NCBI RefSeq assembly: GCF_027580225.2
Contig: NC_073358.2
Span: forward strand, 43,606,501 to 43,670,500
Reading direction: 5' to 3'
From: Misgurnus anguillicaudatus
Taxonomy: Eukaryota; Chordata; Actinopteri; Cypriniformes; Cobitidae
Length of the DNA stretch: 64,000 bases
The position numbers and the translations under genes are program-made. Numbering within the stretch: position 1 is the first letter of the stretch; each line of letters opens with the position of its first letter. Below, in pieces: positions 34,226 through 45,189 of this stretch. The notes beneath the pieces are model-generated. The model was given only the letters and a program-made list of their open reading frames with translations, was not told where the DNA came from and ran no database searches.

Positions 34226-35275
34226 TCACAATCTGCTCAGTTACTGGGATTTTCATGCACAACCATTTCTAGGGTTTACAAAGAATGGTGTGAAAAGGGA
34301 AAAAAACATCCAGTATGTGGCAGTCCTGTGGGCGAAAGTGCCTTGTTGATGCTAGAGGTCAGAGGAGAATGGGCCGACTGATTCAAGCTGACAGAAGAGC
34401 AACTTTGACTGAAATAACCACTCGTTACAACCGAGGTATGCAGCAAAGCATTTGTGAAGCCACAACACGCACAACCTTGAGGCGGATGGGCTACAACCGC
34501 AGAAGACTAGACCGGGTACAACTCATCTCCACTATAAATAGAAAAAAGAGGCTACAATTTGCATCAGCTTACCAAAATTGGACAGTTGAAGACTGGAAAA
34601 ATGTTGCCTGGATTTCTGTTGAGACATTTAGATGGTAGAGTCAGAATTTGACGCAAACAGAATGGGAACATGGATCCATCATGCCACTGCAGGCTGCTGG
34701 TGGTGTTTCAGACCATGTCCATCCCTTTATGACCACCATGTACCCATCCTCTGATGGCTACTTCCAGCAGGATAATGCACCATGTCACAAAGCTCGAATA
34801 ATTTCAAATTGGTTTCTTGAACATGACAATGAGTTCACTGTACTAAAATGGCCCCCACAGTCACCAGATCTCAACCCAATAGAGCGGTGTTCCCCAGGTC
34901 TTGCCCTGGAGGGCCGGAGCACTGCAGAGTTTGGCTCCAACCCTGATCAAACACACCTGAGCACGCTAATCAAGCTCTTCATGATCACTAGACAATCACA
35001 GGTGGTTAGGTTTGATTAGGGTTGGAGCTAAACTCTGTAGTGCTCGGCCCTCCAGGGTAAGATTTGAATAGATCGGCAATAGAGCATCTTTGGGATGTGC
35101 TGGAACGGGAGCTTCATGCCCTGGATGTGTATCCCACAAATCTCCATCAACTGCAACATGCTATTCTATCAATATAGGCCAACATTTCTAAAGAATGCTT
35201 TCAGCACCTTGTTGAATCAATGCCACGTAGAATTAAGGCAGTTCTGAAGGCGAAAGAGGGTCAAACACAGTATTA
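34226..35275 (+). pseudogene. Tc1-family transposase, broken
   Basis: The reading runs through a helix-turn-helix region (QLLGF, then TTISRVYKEW, near 34235-34297), a one-base frame slip near 34302-34308, then CGRKCLVDARGQRRMGRL, ATLTEITTRYN and NWTVEDWKNVAW. The DDE catalytic domain is damaged. The first-Asp segment after VAW is replaced by a break at about 34620-34650, and the stretch up to SDHVHPFM is deleted. The second-Asp motif QQDNAPCHKA is present at about 34768. The SPDLNPIE motif (Tc1-type Glu) is intact but is immediately cut by a MITE at 34886; the C-terminal part resumes at 35086 (HLWDVLERELHALD). Such enzymes cut and paste their own element at TA. This copy cannot encode an active product. 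Confidence 0.92.
34886..35077. mobile_element. hAT-like MITE inside the Tc1 transposase, TSD AATAGAGC
   Basis: A perfect 8-bp duplication AATAGAGC (34878-34885 and 35078-35085) falls in the codons for the catalytic NPIEH region. Inverted ends share CCCTGGAGGGCCG, then GAGCACT and CTCCAACCCT, over about 60 bp. Confidence 0.88.
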
Positions 35276-35389
35276 GTATGATGTTCCTAATAATCCTTTA
35301 GGTGAGTGTATACACATACATACATATACACATATACACATACATAAATAATCAGTGCTATAAGCACTTCTTGTATTATTGCATTCCTG

Positions 35390-35545
35390 TGACAAATCGC
35401 TTTGTTTCCTAATCTTTTTAAGTTGCTTTGGATAAAAGCGTCTGCTAAATACCTAAATGTAAATGTCATCTTTCTCCTTACCTTACCCCGATTCATAGCA
35501 GTAAGCTTACAATAATAGTTGAAATTGAGCTTGGGTTGGATATAT
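35390..35545. repeat. Direct repeat unit 1 with SINE-tail sequence
   Basis: It includes GCTTTGGATAAAAGCGTCTG (a tail common to tRNA-derived fish SINEs) and then TCTCCTTACCTTACCCCGAT and CATAGCAGTAAGCTTA. The same order recurs at 35922-36080, so the duplication extends beyond the SINE tail into flanking DNA. Confidence 0.7.
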
Positions 35546-35649
35546 TTAGATTTAAAAAAATATATTATATATAAATTTAAAATATACATAAATAAAACTT
35601 TTCTTAAATGTATACATGTGTAATAATCGTGTTCTGTGTTTACCTAGTC

Positions 35650-35905
35650 ATGTCTCTTATTTTGAAGTTCTGTTGCTATGTTTTGTAGGCTGGAAATCAT
35701 CTGAAATCGCCTACTTCCATACTATATAGTTGGCGGAAAGCAGTATGCGAGGCGAGTAGTATGTTCGAATTCATAGCATTCCAAAAACAGTAGGTGAAAA
35801 GTACCCAGATGACCTACTACTTCCGGCAAGATCCGAAAGTGTGTATTCAATGGACACTTTGCTATCACGTAAGCCCCTGGGAGAGGAGTTATCCAACGAA
35901 AAAGA
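35650..35905. mobile_element. DNA-transposon fragment (CCTACTTCCATACTATATAG)
   Basis: ATCGCCTACTTCCATACTAT at the left, with internal CATAGCATTCCAAAAACAGTAGG and ATGACCTACTACTTCCGGC, resembles a dispersed fish MITE. It lies between the two direct repeats. Confidence 0.5.
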
Positions 35906-35921
35906 AGACAGAGGAGTGTTG

Positions 35922-36080
35922 ACAAATTGCTTTATTGTTTCATAATCTTTGTAAGTCGCTTTGAATAAAAGCGTCTGCTAAATGCATAAATGTAGATGTC
36001 ATCTGTCTCCTTACCTTACCCCGATTCATAGCAGTAAGCTTATTGTAATAGTTCATAGTTATGCTGTTGGGTTGGATTTA
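35922..36080. repeat. Direct repeat unit 2 with SINE-tail sequence
   Basis: Partner of 35390-35545, sharing the SINE tail (GTCGCTTTGAATAAAAGCGT) and the downstream CTTACCTTACCCCGATTCAT. Confidence 0.7.
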
Positions 36081-36828
36081 ACATACATTAACATAGTGAC
36101 TTTAAATTAAATTAACTTGTTAAAAATAAGGGCAAAAGTTATGAAATACAGTGTTAAGTTTTAATAGAAATATTCTGGACAATACACAAAAATGTATTGT
36201 CCTTCACTGTCTTCATCAAAATGTCATCATCATCAAACATCATCAGCAAAATGTATGCATACTGAGTCTTCATTCATTATTTTAAAAGCTTTGAAGACCC
36301 AAAATGTTCAAAGTATCCGGTATGCACACGTCTACCATGGTGTACTTGTTCCAGACATGAAAAAGGGTGATCAATTATAATTGTGAGTACTGTACAGTAT
36401 CTGTCCTCCAGCGGTCAGAGAGGGAAGCCTGCTCTTACATGTTGTTTTCTGAGCCATTATCTAAAGACTCTGCCTACCATTTGCTGAACAGCGTAAAAAA
36501 AACATGAACACGTCCAGCTATTCATTAGCAAAATTGATTTATTTATATCCCAAAAGGAACCCTGTTGCCTGCTCCTCTCCATATAGATCTGATTTCGGGG
36601 TCGGAGATAGCGGCTACATAAATATTGAACAGAATATTAATGCATTCATTACTGCGCAGCTGAGTATTAGGGTTTCGATGGAAGGCTGGACCTCTCGGAG
36701 ACATAAGGTGAACCTAAAAGGCATTCAGGGCCTCAAAACAATGAAAGACATGTTCCTTTTGCTGATGGTGACGTGTTACTGGCTAAAAGTTTAACTTTAA
36801 GGCGTCTGTATCGACACAATAGACTATA

Positions 36829-37601
36829 CAATGGTGCTTTTCCATTGCATAGTACCCCACGGTTTGGTTTGGGTCAGGTCAGGTCAGGTCCCTTCACTTT
36901 GGCTTGGTTAGCTTTTCCAACGATTTTAGTATCACTTCGCGTGTCGTTATATTTGTGCTGCCTACTGCTGTGACATCATACAAGTGATTGCGTCGTTGTA
37001 CATTCTCATACATGTATTTATTTCTCAGTCCAACACAAAATTTAAATTGACCACCACAAATAGATGTTTGCACATCGCGTTTATCACTATCTCTGTCTCA
37101 CATGACACTTTCTGTACAAACATGGCGTCGGTAGACGTGCTCTGCTGAGCCTCATTAAAGTTGCATTTAAGCATATAATGCTGACGTGCTCGTCGCGAAT
37201 GTTCTGCCACAAACTGCAAGGCTGGAAAAAACTGTAATGGTGTCCCTGATTCTCAACATGTAGATGTTTTCATTGCTAAAAGGGAGTTTGGGAACTTATA
37301 GCAGAGCACAGATGACAACATGTTTGCTTGAGACAGTGCAAGCTAGCATGAAGTTAAAGCTAATCTTACATTAAAGCGATGGCGCTGGTAGTGTTGATTC
37401 TCTCTGACCAATGAGTGATCTGCAGTGTTTTTGCGTCTCGTTTGGTATCAGGTTGGATCGCTTGGAACCACAACCGAGGAGGTACTAAAAAAAAGTATCG
37501 GGTACTACATACTGTACCCAATGGAAAAGCTCCCAAAAGTAAGCTGACCCGACCCAAACTAAACCAAACCGTGGGGTACTATGCAATGGAAAAACGCCAC
37601 A
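36829..37601. mobile_element. hAT-like MITE (TTTTCCATTGCATAGTACCC)
   Basis: The left end CTTTTCCATTGCATAGTACC, then CCACGGTTTGG, and the right end CCAAACCGTGGGGTACTATG, then CAATGGAAAA, are long inverted repeats. Flanks AGACTATA and AGACTACT are a diverged 8-bp duplication. A GGTCAGGTCAGGTCAGGTC tandem lies near 36872. No gene is seen in the 0.77-kb body. Confidence 0.75.
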
Positions 37602-37609
37602 AGACTACT

Positions 37610-38290
37610 GTATATCGGGTCTGCTGCTATCAAGGAAAGAAGCTGATGGGTGTTTAAGGGAGCAAGAGATAAAGGTCTTGGCAATTACCCTGGATTTAAA
37701 TCTGTAATTAATGTTAGTTTATCTCTTTTTTTGTTGTTGTTTAGCGGGAAGATGGAGAAAGAAAGAGATCTCCTACATTAATTGTACGCTCAGCTAAATT
37801 TTGCCTTGTAAAAACACAAAGGCTAAAAAAATCAATGCTGTCTGATTGCGCTTTGATTTAAGAGCCCACTTGATCAAAACACAATGAAAGAGACTGTGTT
37901 TTTGTTTTTGTTTTGCATCATGGAACAGGTCGGATTTGGACAAAATGTGGCAATTCATCAAATTCTTTGGGAAATGGGAAAGTTGTTGTTGATTGGCTGC
38001 TTAATTCAGAGTGACAGTAAAAATAATGTTATTCTGCTTGAACTATTTGTTAGATGAATAGGCAGTGCTTTTGAATTGGCTACTGTTGCTGAAGACCTGA
38101 GGGAACCACAATAACTCTTGACAGTTCGGACACAAAACCAAATGGCCCTTATAAAATGCATGCAGAAGTTCATATTCAGATTTTTTTAATGAAACGGGAA
38201 AACTAGAGCTATTTGTCACTGTATTTTAATGTGCTTTAATGTCTGAAACTGAAATTCAGGGGAAAGTTTTGTTTAGACAGACATTGCATG
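37610..38290. other. Single-copy stretch, nothing recognised
   Basis: No transposon ends and no splice-flanked exon are visible. A/T-rich runs surround short unique segments. Confidence 0.4.
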
Positions 38291-38296
38291 ACTATA

Positions 38297-40046
38297 TGTG
38301 ACCCGTCACGGAAACCAGTGACACAAGTCGGCAGCACAAGTTTCGAGATAATGAGAAACAAAGTTTTTTTAAATTTGTGATTTTCGTTTTATTGCAGAAT
38401 CTGTTAGTTGAGATCACGAAGAAGCCCCTCCATGTTTGAGATAGCAGTTTTTGTATATTTAAAAGCGTACATTTTACGGTTGAATTCGGCTTGTTTTTCC
38501 GGAGATTCTAGCGTGCAGCGGGGAGCGTCATTGTCTGCGCGTATCTACATACTGTATATAAGCGGCTTGTGTTTTCGCCCCCGCCCCAAAGGGAACAGCG
38601 TGACTACTAAATAAGGATAGTTCGCCCAAAAGTGAAAATAATGTAATTAATGACTTACCCTGACTTGTCGTTCTCAACTTGGAAGACCTCCGTTCATCTT
38701 CAGAACACAGATTAAGATGTTTTAACTTTAGATTTAGTCCGAGAGCTTTATGTCTCCTCCATTGAAAATCTATGTACAGTTTCCATGTCCAGAAAGGTAA
38801 TAAAAACATCATCAAAGTAGTCCATGTGACATCAGTGGGTCAGTTAGAATGTGTTGAAGCATCGAAAATACATTTTGGTCCAAAAATAGCAAGAATTACG
38901 ACTTTATTCAGCATTGTCTTCTCTTCCGGCTCTGTTGTGAACCGTGTGAAGTCACGTGACTCTTGTGACGCGGCTGACCTGTTCCTTAGACATGTTAGCT
39001 AAGTATTTTTTTTCAAACTTATATCGTGCGTCTCCCCAGACTGTAAACGAAGCTCGGGCGTGCAAAACAAAAGAAAAATAAAAGAAGCTGGGGGGCGGAA
39101 CAGATAACAGTCAGCCACGTCGTACTTCAGCAGCGTCACTGACTTTATGCGGCGCCGCAGTCGTATGACGTCAAAGTACGGTACTTTGATGTCATCTGTC
39201 TGTCAGTTCTTGCAGCGCAGCATGAGTCAAACACACACACAAAAAGTAACAAAGAGATCGTTGAATTTGTTATATAATTGGCTACATGTTTTGTCTATCA
39301 ATATTTTCCATGAAGTCATTGGCTGATCGAGGAACGAGCGAGCGATTGGTTACATCCCTAAAGGACGTCACGTTTTCGATGGCGCTGTTTGGATTATCTA
39401 TTATACTACCTCCCTATTTTAAATACAAACTTTGAAGGTGGGTTCATGTGTTTAACGGAACGTAAAATACCGAAGTGTAATCTCATATACCCTTATATGT
39501 TACGATGTAAATGGTCCTCAGATTGTATATTATATACTATTACCAGACGTTAATTGGGCGAAATCTGATGTAAACAATAGACTAACTATCTATATTTCAC
39601 GGATTATACGCATTTGTGGACAAAAATGGACATTGGATGATTCACACATCTGAAACAGACTGGATTCGACTTGTGATCCCGACAAAGGTAAACAGTCCTG
39701 TTTATTTTTGCATGTTGTCATCCGGACTTCTGTCACCAAATACTACATATGATGCTAGAACATCTGTATCTCAAAACGGCTTTACAGGGGTATGGCTTAG
39801 CTAAATGAGATGTAAATGAGCCCTATTGTCTCTCCAGGCAGGGAAAAGTGTAAACTACTCTCAATTTTCTCGGCACTCTCTTTCTTGAATGCGTTATATT
39901 CAAATGGCCACAACTTCTCCAAATCTTATCAGATTTCCATGTGTTACTCATCGTTAAAAAGCTTAGAAACTGGACTTTCAGAATCTGTGAAGAACTCAAA
40001 ATGCACCAGATCCGACTTGTGTCCCTACTTTCCGTGACTGGTCACA
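38297..40046. mobile_element. Large TIR element (GTGACCnGTCACGGAAA)
   Basis: The left end TGTGACCCGTCACGGAAACC, then GACACAAGTCGG, and the right end CCGACTTGTGTCCCTACTTT, then CCGTGACTGGTCACA, are inverted repeats of about 35-40 bp in an AT-rich context. Another repeat begins inside it at 38625. The right half carries a low-confidence 62-codon frame (39616). It is not assigned to a superfamily. Confidence 0.6.
38625..39200. mobile_element. Nested non-autonomous repeat (GGATAGTTCGCCCAAAAGTG)
   Basis: The start AAGGATAGTTCGCCCAAAAG, followed by ACCTCCGTTCATCTTCAGAA and GTAGTCCATGTGACATCAGT, matches my recollection of a common cyprinid DNA element. The right border is not determined. A palindrome TCAAAGTACGGTACTTTGA lies at about 39171-39189. 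Confidence 0.5.
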
Positions 40047-40136
40047 TATATTTAAATCGCTTGTATTACAAGTTAAGCACTTTTGTATGATGCTGCTGTA
40101 CAGTGTTCCTGTAGCTCATGGTAAAGTATTGCTTAC

Positions 40137-40391
40137 AGGAAAACACCACAGTTTTCAATGTTTTACTAAGTTCTAACCTCAAATTAGACAAATTGTCTTT
40201 TTTTCAATGCATGCACTTTTAATCTTTTTATTCTTTGCGACTCGTGAATGTGTTAGCATTTAGCCTAGCCCCATTCATTCCTATGGCTCCAAACAGGGAT
40301 GAATTTAGAAGCCACCAAGAACTACAAAGATTAAAAGTTAAAAGTTGAGGTAAAAACATAGTATAACATTGAAAAACTGTGGTGTTTTCCT
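40137..40391. mobile_element. TTAA-type MITE, 255 bp
   Basis: The ends AGGAAAACACCACAGTTTTC and AACTGTGGTGTTTTCCT are inverted. TTAA follows at 40392-40395 and the left flank is TTAC (one change). The interior TTTAGCCTAGCCCCATTCAT is partly echoed near 46475. Confidence 0.8.
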
Positions 40392-40464
40392 TTAAGCAAT
40401 AAAAAGGCCATTTGTTCAGTCACACATACTGCTAAGAAAATCTATACTGTATCTTCAAATAACT

Positions 40465-40515
40465 TGAATTCGCTTTGGAGAAAAGCATCTGCCAAATGCA
40501 TAAATGTAATGTAAA
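40465..40515. repeat. SINE-tail fragment
   Basis: TTCGCTTTGGAGAAAAGCAT, then CTGCCAAATGCATAAATG, matches the tail at 35418-35465, 35949-36000 and 61372-61405. A further decayed tail is at 46800-46845. Confidence 0.6.
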
Positions 40516-41312
40516 TTATGTTTTATATATGCATGTATTCAAATGTATTGCAGACTCTAAATGATGCCATACAGTCTTAGCCACGGACGTCATATTGTTT
40601 GCTGCATCAATCACAACTTTATGATCAAGAGCTAGAATAGTTCAAATGCAAAGTTTTGAACCAGTTTGCTCCATTTTGCATAATTGTAATTGTGAACAGG
40701 ATGCTTAAACGACACAACAGTGTTTTAGCGGCAACAGAAAGCATGTGCAAAATCACTGGGCACGATTCATTTTTGATGGGTTTCCCTGGTGGTATTTACA
40801 TCAATTATGTATAGGAAATCTGAAATGTTGCAAGGTAAGCATATTGCTATAGGCAGAATGTGCAGCAGGTATCTTTGTTATGAATACATTACAAGGCGGG
40901 GTCAACCCAGACCAAGGCCAGACAGATAATTTTCTCACTCTCTTTGTTTATTTCTCTCTATATCTCTGTCTACCTACTGTTGGGAGAAAATTCTGCTGAC
41001 TCCAAAGCTTTACCTCGGAGAAAAATGGGGATACAAAAACAATAGCTGAAAATACAATTTGCATCTGTGTCCCTGAGCCAGTGGGATTTAGTTTTTGCTC
41101 ACGAAATGCATGCGATTATTAAACTTTATTTAGACTATAGCCATACCCTTCCAATATTGCACATAGTGTAGTTTAATAATACTGCAAAACTAAATTATTC
41201 TCCGTACTGTAAAGTGAAATGAAAACAATATATTAACTTTTATAAATATATTCATATTGGATTTATGCAAAAAGTAAATAGTATTTTGTGCCATATATTA
41301 ATCCAACGCTAT

Positions 41313-41545
41313 CTCACGAGAATTCTTACAAGTTGGCTAATTCGTATTAATTCATACGACCGCATTCGTAAGTTTTGGTACGATTTGCCTTGACCCCTGA
41401 TGTTGGGGCTATGGGCGGTTTTAGGGGTTTGGTTCCGTTGTTGTTATTTCATGAGAATCGTAAGAGTTTGCACAATAAACTTCGTATGAATTGATTCGAA
41501 TTAGCCAACTCGTAAAATATGTATGATTTCTCGTGAGATCAGGCT
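41313..41545. mobile_element. Palindromic MITE (ATCTCACGAGAATTC)
   Basis: The left arm ATCTCACGAGAATTCTTACA, AGTTGGCTAATTCGTATTAA, TTCATACGA mirrors the right arm over about 90 bp, ending TTTCTCGTGAGAT. A short unique loop (41395-41450) separates the arms. Confidence 0.8.
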
Positions 41546-41672
41546 GATTAAGCACCATTTAGAATAATGGGTCTTACAAAAGCTATTCCGATGCATTGAA
41601 GTAATGGGAATATGGAACTTGTGGCTAATTGTAACTTAATAAAGTTGAATATAAACTAAATAAATGTAATAG

Positions 41673-42102
41673 TCCTTCCAGAAAAATGCTGAGATTTTTT
41701 GTAATAGTTACGTGCAAAAATCCTTGATATTGCGGAACGTTTTCTTAAAAAATGTGATGGAATATGCGGGATATTTATGCAATTTTATGCAATGAAATTG
41801 CGGGAACTTGCCAAAATTGCGTAGTCGCGTAATTTCGTCACTTCCTAATATCCCCATGGCGACAGGGGACATGGCTGCACATTTGTGAGGTAAATGCAAC
41901 TTTTTGCTAAGATATATTTGCTACGAAAATGCGCGGATTATGAAATCATTCAAGCCCTGCATATTTTGCGAGCAGAAATCTGCAATTTATGCGGCGAAAG
42001 TGTGGTGTATTTAAAAAATGCGACCCACACATAAATATGCAGACTTTGAGTGATTATGCATTGAATCATGCGATCGCATAATCACGTTTTTCTGGAGGGA
42101 CT
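41673..42102. mobile_element. hAT-like MITE (TCCnTCCAGAAAAA), TSD about GTAATAG
   Basis: The left end TCCTTCCAGAAAAATG and the right end GTTTTTCTGGAGGGACT are inverted. Flanks TGTAATAG (41665-41672) and GGTAATAG (42103-42110) differ at one base. The interior repeats TTATGCAATnn and GCGATCGCATAATCACG motifs. Confidence 0.75.
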
Positions 42103-42110
42103 GGTAATAG

Positions 42111-43210
42111 TTCTTAAATATGATTCAGTTTTATACAAAATATAATGCATTCTTCTTTTAGATTTAAGTTCACTCATATTTTTCATTATTATGAGAGCAA
42201 AAGGACAGTCCAGCTTGTTCCTGTTGTGTGCAGAGACAGACTGTTGACATCTGTGATGTGGACGCCATAAAAAAAAGTTTTTTTTCTGAACAAAGTATGT
42301 AAAATCTGTGAAATAAAATGAGTTATATAATCTTTCAATGACATGCGCGTGAAATTCGATGCAGTAGTCTGATGAATTCTTAACTGTAATGAAACAGCCT
42401 AACGGTCAGGTGTCCTCTCTACCTGTCCTGCTGTGAGACGTCTCTCGAGTGGACAGCTGGTGTGACTCACCTAGGCTTTACATTGGCTCTCTGAGTCTAA
42501 CGAGGACACCAGGCTCCTTTAAACAATAGAGCACCATCTGGGAGCAGTGAGGGGGACTTGTTAGCTGGCTAAGGACCCTGTACTGTGTCATCCTGCCTCC
42601 TGTCAATGAAGTTAATGACCACACAGCGAGTCTGAGAAACACCACTATGTTTTTTATTAGGTTTAGCTAAGGTAGCCACAGGACTTCAGACTGTAACTCT
42701 TTCACGTGTCTTTGGCCAGACAAATGCAACTTTAAAACAGTAATAAACATTCATTTTGATGCATTTGCCAGAGGCTTTAAGTAACTGCAGGGCAGTCCGG
42801 GTATATACATTTTCTTAATCTGTGCTTTCATTTGTAGTTCAGCACATGATCTTGCTGTTGTTAGCACCATGCAAGGTTTGTAAGGCTGTGTGTTTTATTA
42901 ACATTTACAAAACAAAAAGAGATCTTTGATGTGGAAAAACAATTTTGCTGTGTGCATTAAACATTTATTTGGCTTAAACTGGCACCAAATTGTAGTATTT
43001 AGGAAAGCATTTTATTAAATCATAAATATGTTTGCTTTTAAATTGTGGATGAATGCAAAGAGGTACCAAGTGTCTCAAAGGTTATGCAATGTATTGGAAA
43101 TTACATGAGAAATGGCAAAAATAAATTCAGGATGTTCTCAATGGCTTAGGTTTTACAGCTTTGAAAAGAAAAAAACTTCTATAATCAATTGTTTTGTGCC
43201 TTTTATTTGT
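42111..43210. other. Single-copy stretch, no gene seen
   Basis: 42360-42680 has a more balanced, complex composition (TCTCGAGTGGACAGCTGGTG) and could be conserved non-coding sequence. No splice-flanked exon was found. Confidence 0.35.
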
Positions 43211-43214
43211 AGGG

Positions 43215-43485
43215 AGCAGGGGCGGACTGGCCATCTGGCAGACCGGGCAATTTCCTGGTGGACCGACATACTTTTTGGGCCGATACATCTCATACTATTT
43301 TTGTCTGACCAGCACATAAGAATTGTGCATCGCTGCCCATTTCTTTCTTTTTCCTATCTGTTTTTGCTTAATTCATTGTTGGTGCTGCAAGGCGCAGTGG
43401 CAGTGTATTGCATTTTTCAAAAAAGTTAGCATAAAAGTTAGCATTTTTTTCCAGACAGACCGGCCCATTAGACACTTAGTGCCCT
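43215..43485. repeat. Repeat fragment (GGGGCGGACTGGCCATCTGG)
   Basis: GCAGGGGCGGACTGGCCATC at the left and AGACAGACCGGCCCATTAG near 43454-43472 look like facing ends of a decayed TIR element. It is not resolved further. Confidence 0.4.
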
Positions 43486-43812
43486 TTTTTAATGATCTAA
43501 GCGCATTAGTGCACGGTGCGCGGTCTAACCGGGCGTGTTCAATTCCACTTTTGCTCATTTAACGTCGGAAAAAATAGTTTATGTGCCAAGCGCAGGGCCA
43601 AAAGGGTTGTTCCTATTCTCCTAATGAGTAATGGGTGTGTTTTGGGCGTGATGTGCAATTAACCAATGAGAGTCTCAGCTCTCATCCCCTTTAAACGCCA
43701 GTTGCGCCTGGCGCCATGCCTATCCCCATTTAGAAAGTGGAATTTGTAAACTGATAAACTAGAGGAGGAAGAAGATTACCAGTTTAAGAATAATGTTAAA
43801 AAATTAAACTAT

Positions 43813-45026
43813 GGGCCCTATTTTAACGATCTGAAACGCAAGTGCGAAGCGCAAAGCGCAAGTGACTTTGTGGGCGGATCTTGGGCGCTGTTGCTATTTA
43901 AAAAATAAGTCTTGCGCCAGGCGTAAATCAATAAGGGGTTGGTCTGAAGTAGGTTCATTATTCATAGGTGTGGTTTGGGCGTAACGTCAAATAAATCAAT
44001 CAGAACGCTATCCAACATTCCCTTTAAACGCAAGGGCGCAAGTTCCATGGCGGGTTGCTATTATTATGACGGATTTACCAGCCGCACGCCAGGAGCGGTT
44101 CACAGCCGAGGAGACCCACGTTCTTGTAAGAGCAGTCAAAGACAGAGAAGTTGTTTTGTATGGGGATAGAAGAAACCCGCCCAAATCAGCGTAGGTTAAA
44201 CAGACGTGAGAGGAAATAGCCATAATTGTCTCATCAGCTGGCATCCGCAACAATGATATCAGGAGACGGGGGAATCCCAAGCTTGCCAGCATAAATCGGG
44301 CATGCCGTGTAACGGGAGGTGGATCTGCCTCTACACATGACCTGACGCCAGCAGAGGACATCGCTGCGTCCACCCTCACCGCTGAAAGCCAAGAAACGCA
44401 AGCAGTCCAACCCCAAAGTACACTTACAAATCAAGTTCATATACATTAAGGTTTCTTATGAAATTTTTTTAATTATTATTTACCTAAAATAAACGTAATA
44501 CAGCCACACAACAAACTTATGAAAATATTTTAATCGTTATTTGCATGAGAATTTTTTAAACGCAGCCACAAATAAAAACTATCACCACAATGCTCACCAC
44601 AATGATTTCCCTTATCTCATGTGTTAATATTTTTTATTGTAACAATTTATGATTTGCAAAAATAACTATTGCATCTGTGTAGATTAGATAAGCAAAGTGT
44701 GTGCGCGTTGCACGCTATACATTATTGTCAAGCATGCGCCCTTAAAATAGCATAATGAACTACGCGCAACGCGCCACTGACTTTAGACTAGTTTTTTTTT
44801 TGGTCAGTGGTGCAATTGTTTTTTGAAACGGCAAAATAGCATCAGGGATGGTTTGCGCCGGAACACGCCTCCTTTTTTGCACTGAACCGCCCAGGGAGCG
44901 CAAGTTCATTCCCTAGTTTGCCGACGTGCGTCTGTGGAGGGAAAAACCCGCTGTGTGCCGGTGCAAAATACGAATGATACATGCGTCACTGACAAAGTCA
45001 ATTGCGCTGGGTGCAAGATAGGGCCC
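43813..45026 (+). mobile_element. PIF/Harbinger element, TSD TAT, with Myb-like gene remnant
   Basis: The ends GGGCCCTATTTTAACG and GCAAGATAGGGCCC are inverted and flanked by a 3-bp TAT (43810-43812 and 45027-45029). GCGC-rich subterminal sequence resembles 16786-17935. Unlike the MITEs in the window, this 1.2-kb copy keeps most of an accessory gene (44066-44448). A transposase frame is absent. Confidence 0.82.
44066..44448 (+). pseudogene. Harbinger Myb-like DNA-binding protein, two stop codons
   Basis: One frame runs 127 codons from ATG 44066 to TAA 44446-44448, broken only by TAG at 44192-44194 and TGA at 44207-44209. It reads MTDLPAARQERFTAEETHVL then VRAVKDREVVLYGD, followed (after the stops) by EEIAIIVSSAGIR, RRRGNPKLASI, GGGSASTHDLTPAEDIA and STLTAES. 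The Trp-poor Myb/SANT-like layout, R(F/Y)TAEET start and RRRG motif match the second protein of PIF/Harbinger transposons. In that family the Myb-like protein binds the element ends and helps bring the transposase to the nucleus. A short in-frame piece (the expected CRKRYND-like stretch before RRRG) is missing. The frame is otherwise well kept, which suggests fairly recent inactivation. Confidence 0.85.
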
Positions 45027-45189
45027 TATGTGTTATATTGACCAACAAAAACCTGGTGTAAAGTCTAAAGTCAATGGCGCAATATGTTTTTTGTTATTTA
45101 AAGAGCGCGTTAGAAATATGCGCCTATAAACAGGACAACAACGCGTGTTTGCTTATCACATATGAATGCTCAGCAGCACAAAAACGCTT

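Larger units (their letters stand above)
34041..35308 (+). mobile_element. Tc1/mariner transposon, defective, TSD TA
   Basis: The termini TACTCACCTAAAGGATTATT and AATAATCCTTTAGGTGAGTG are inverted repeats at TA (34039-34040 and 35309-35310). Inside lies a decayed transposase gene with a large internal deletion and a 192-bp hAT-like MITE at 34886-35077. The length without that MITE (about 1.07 kb) is shorter than usual for intact Tc1 elements, in keeping with the deletion. Confidence 0.93.
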
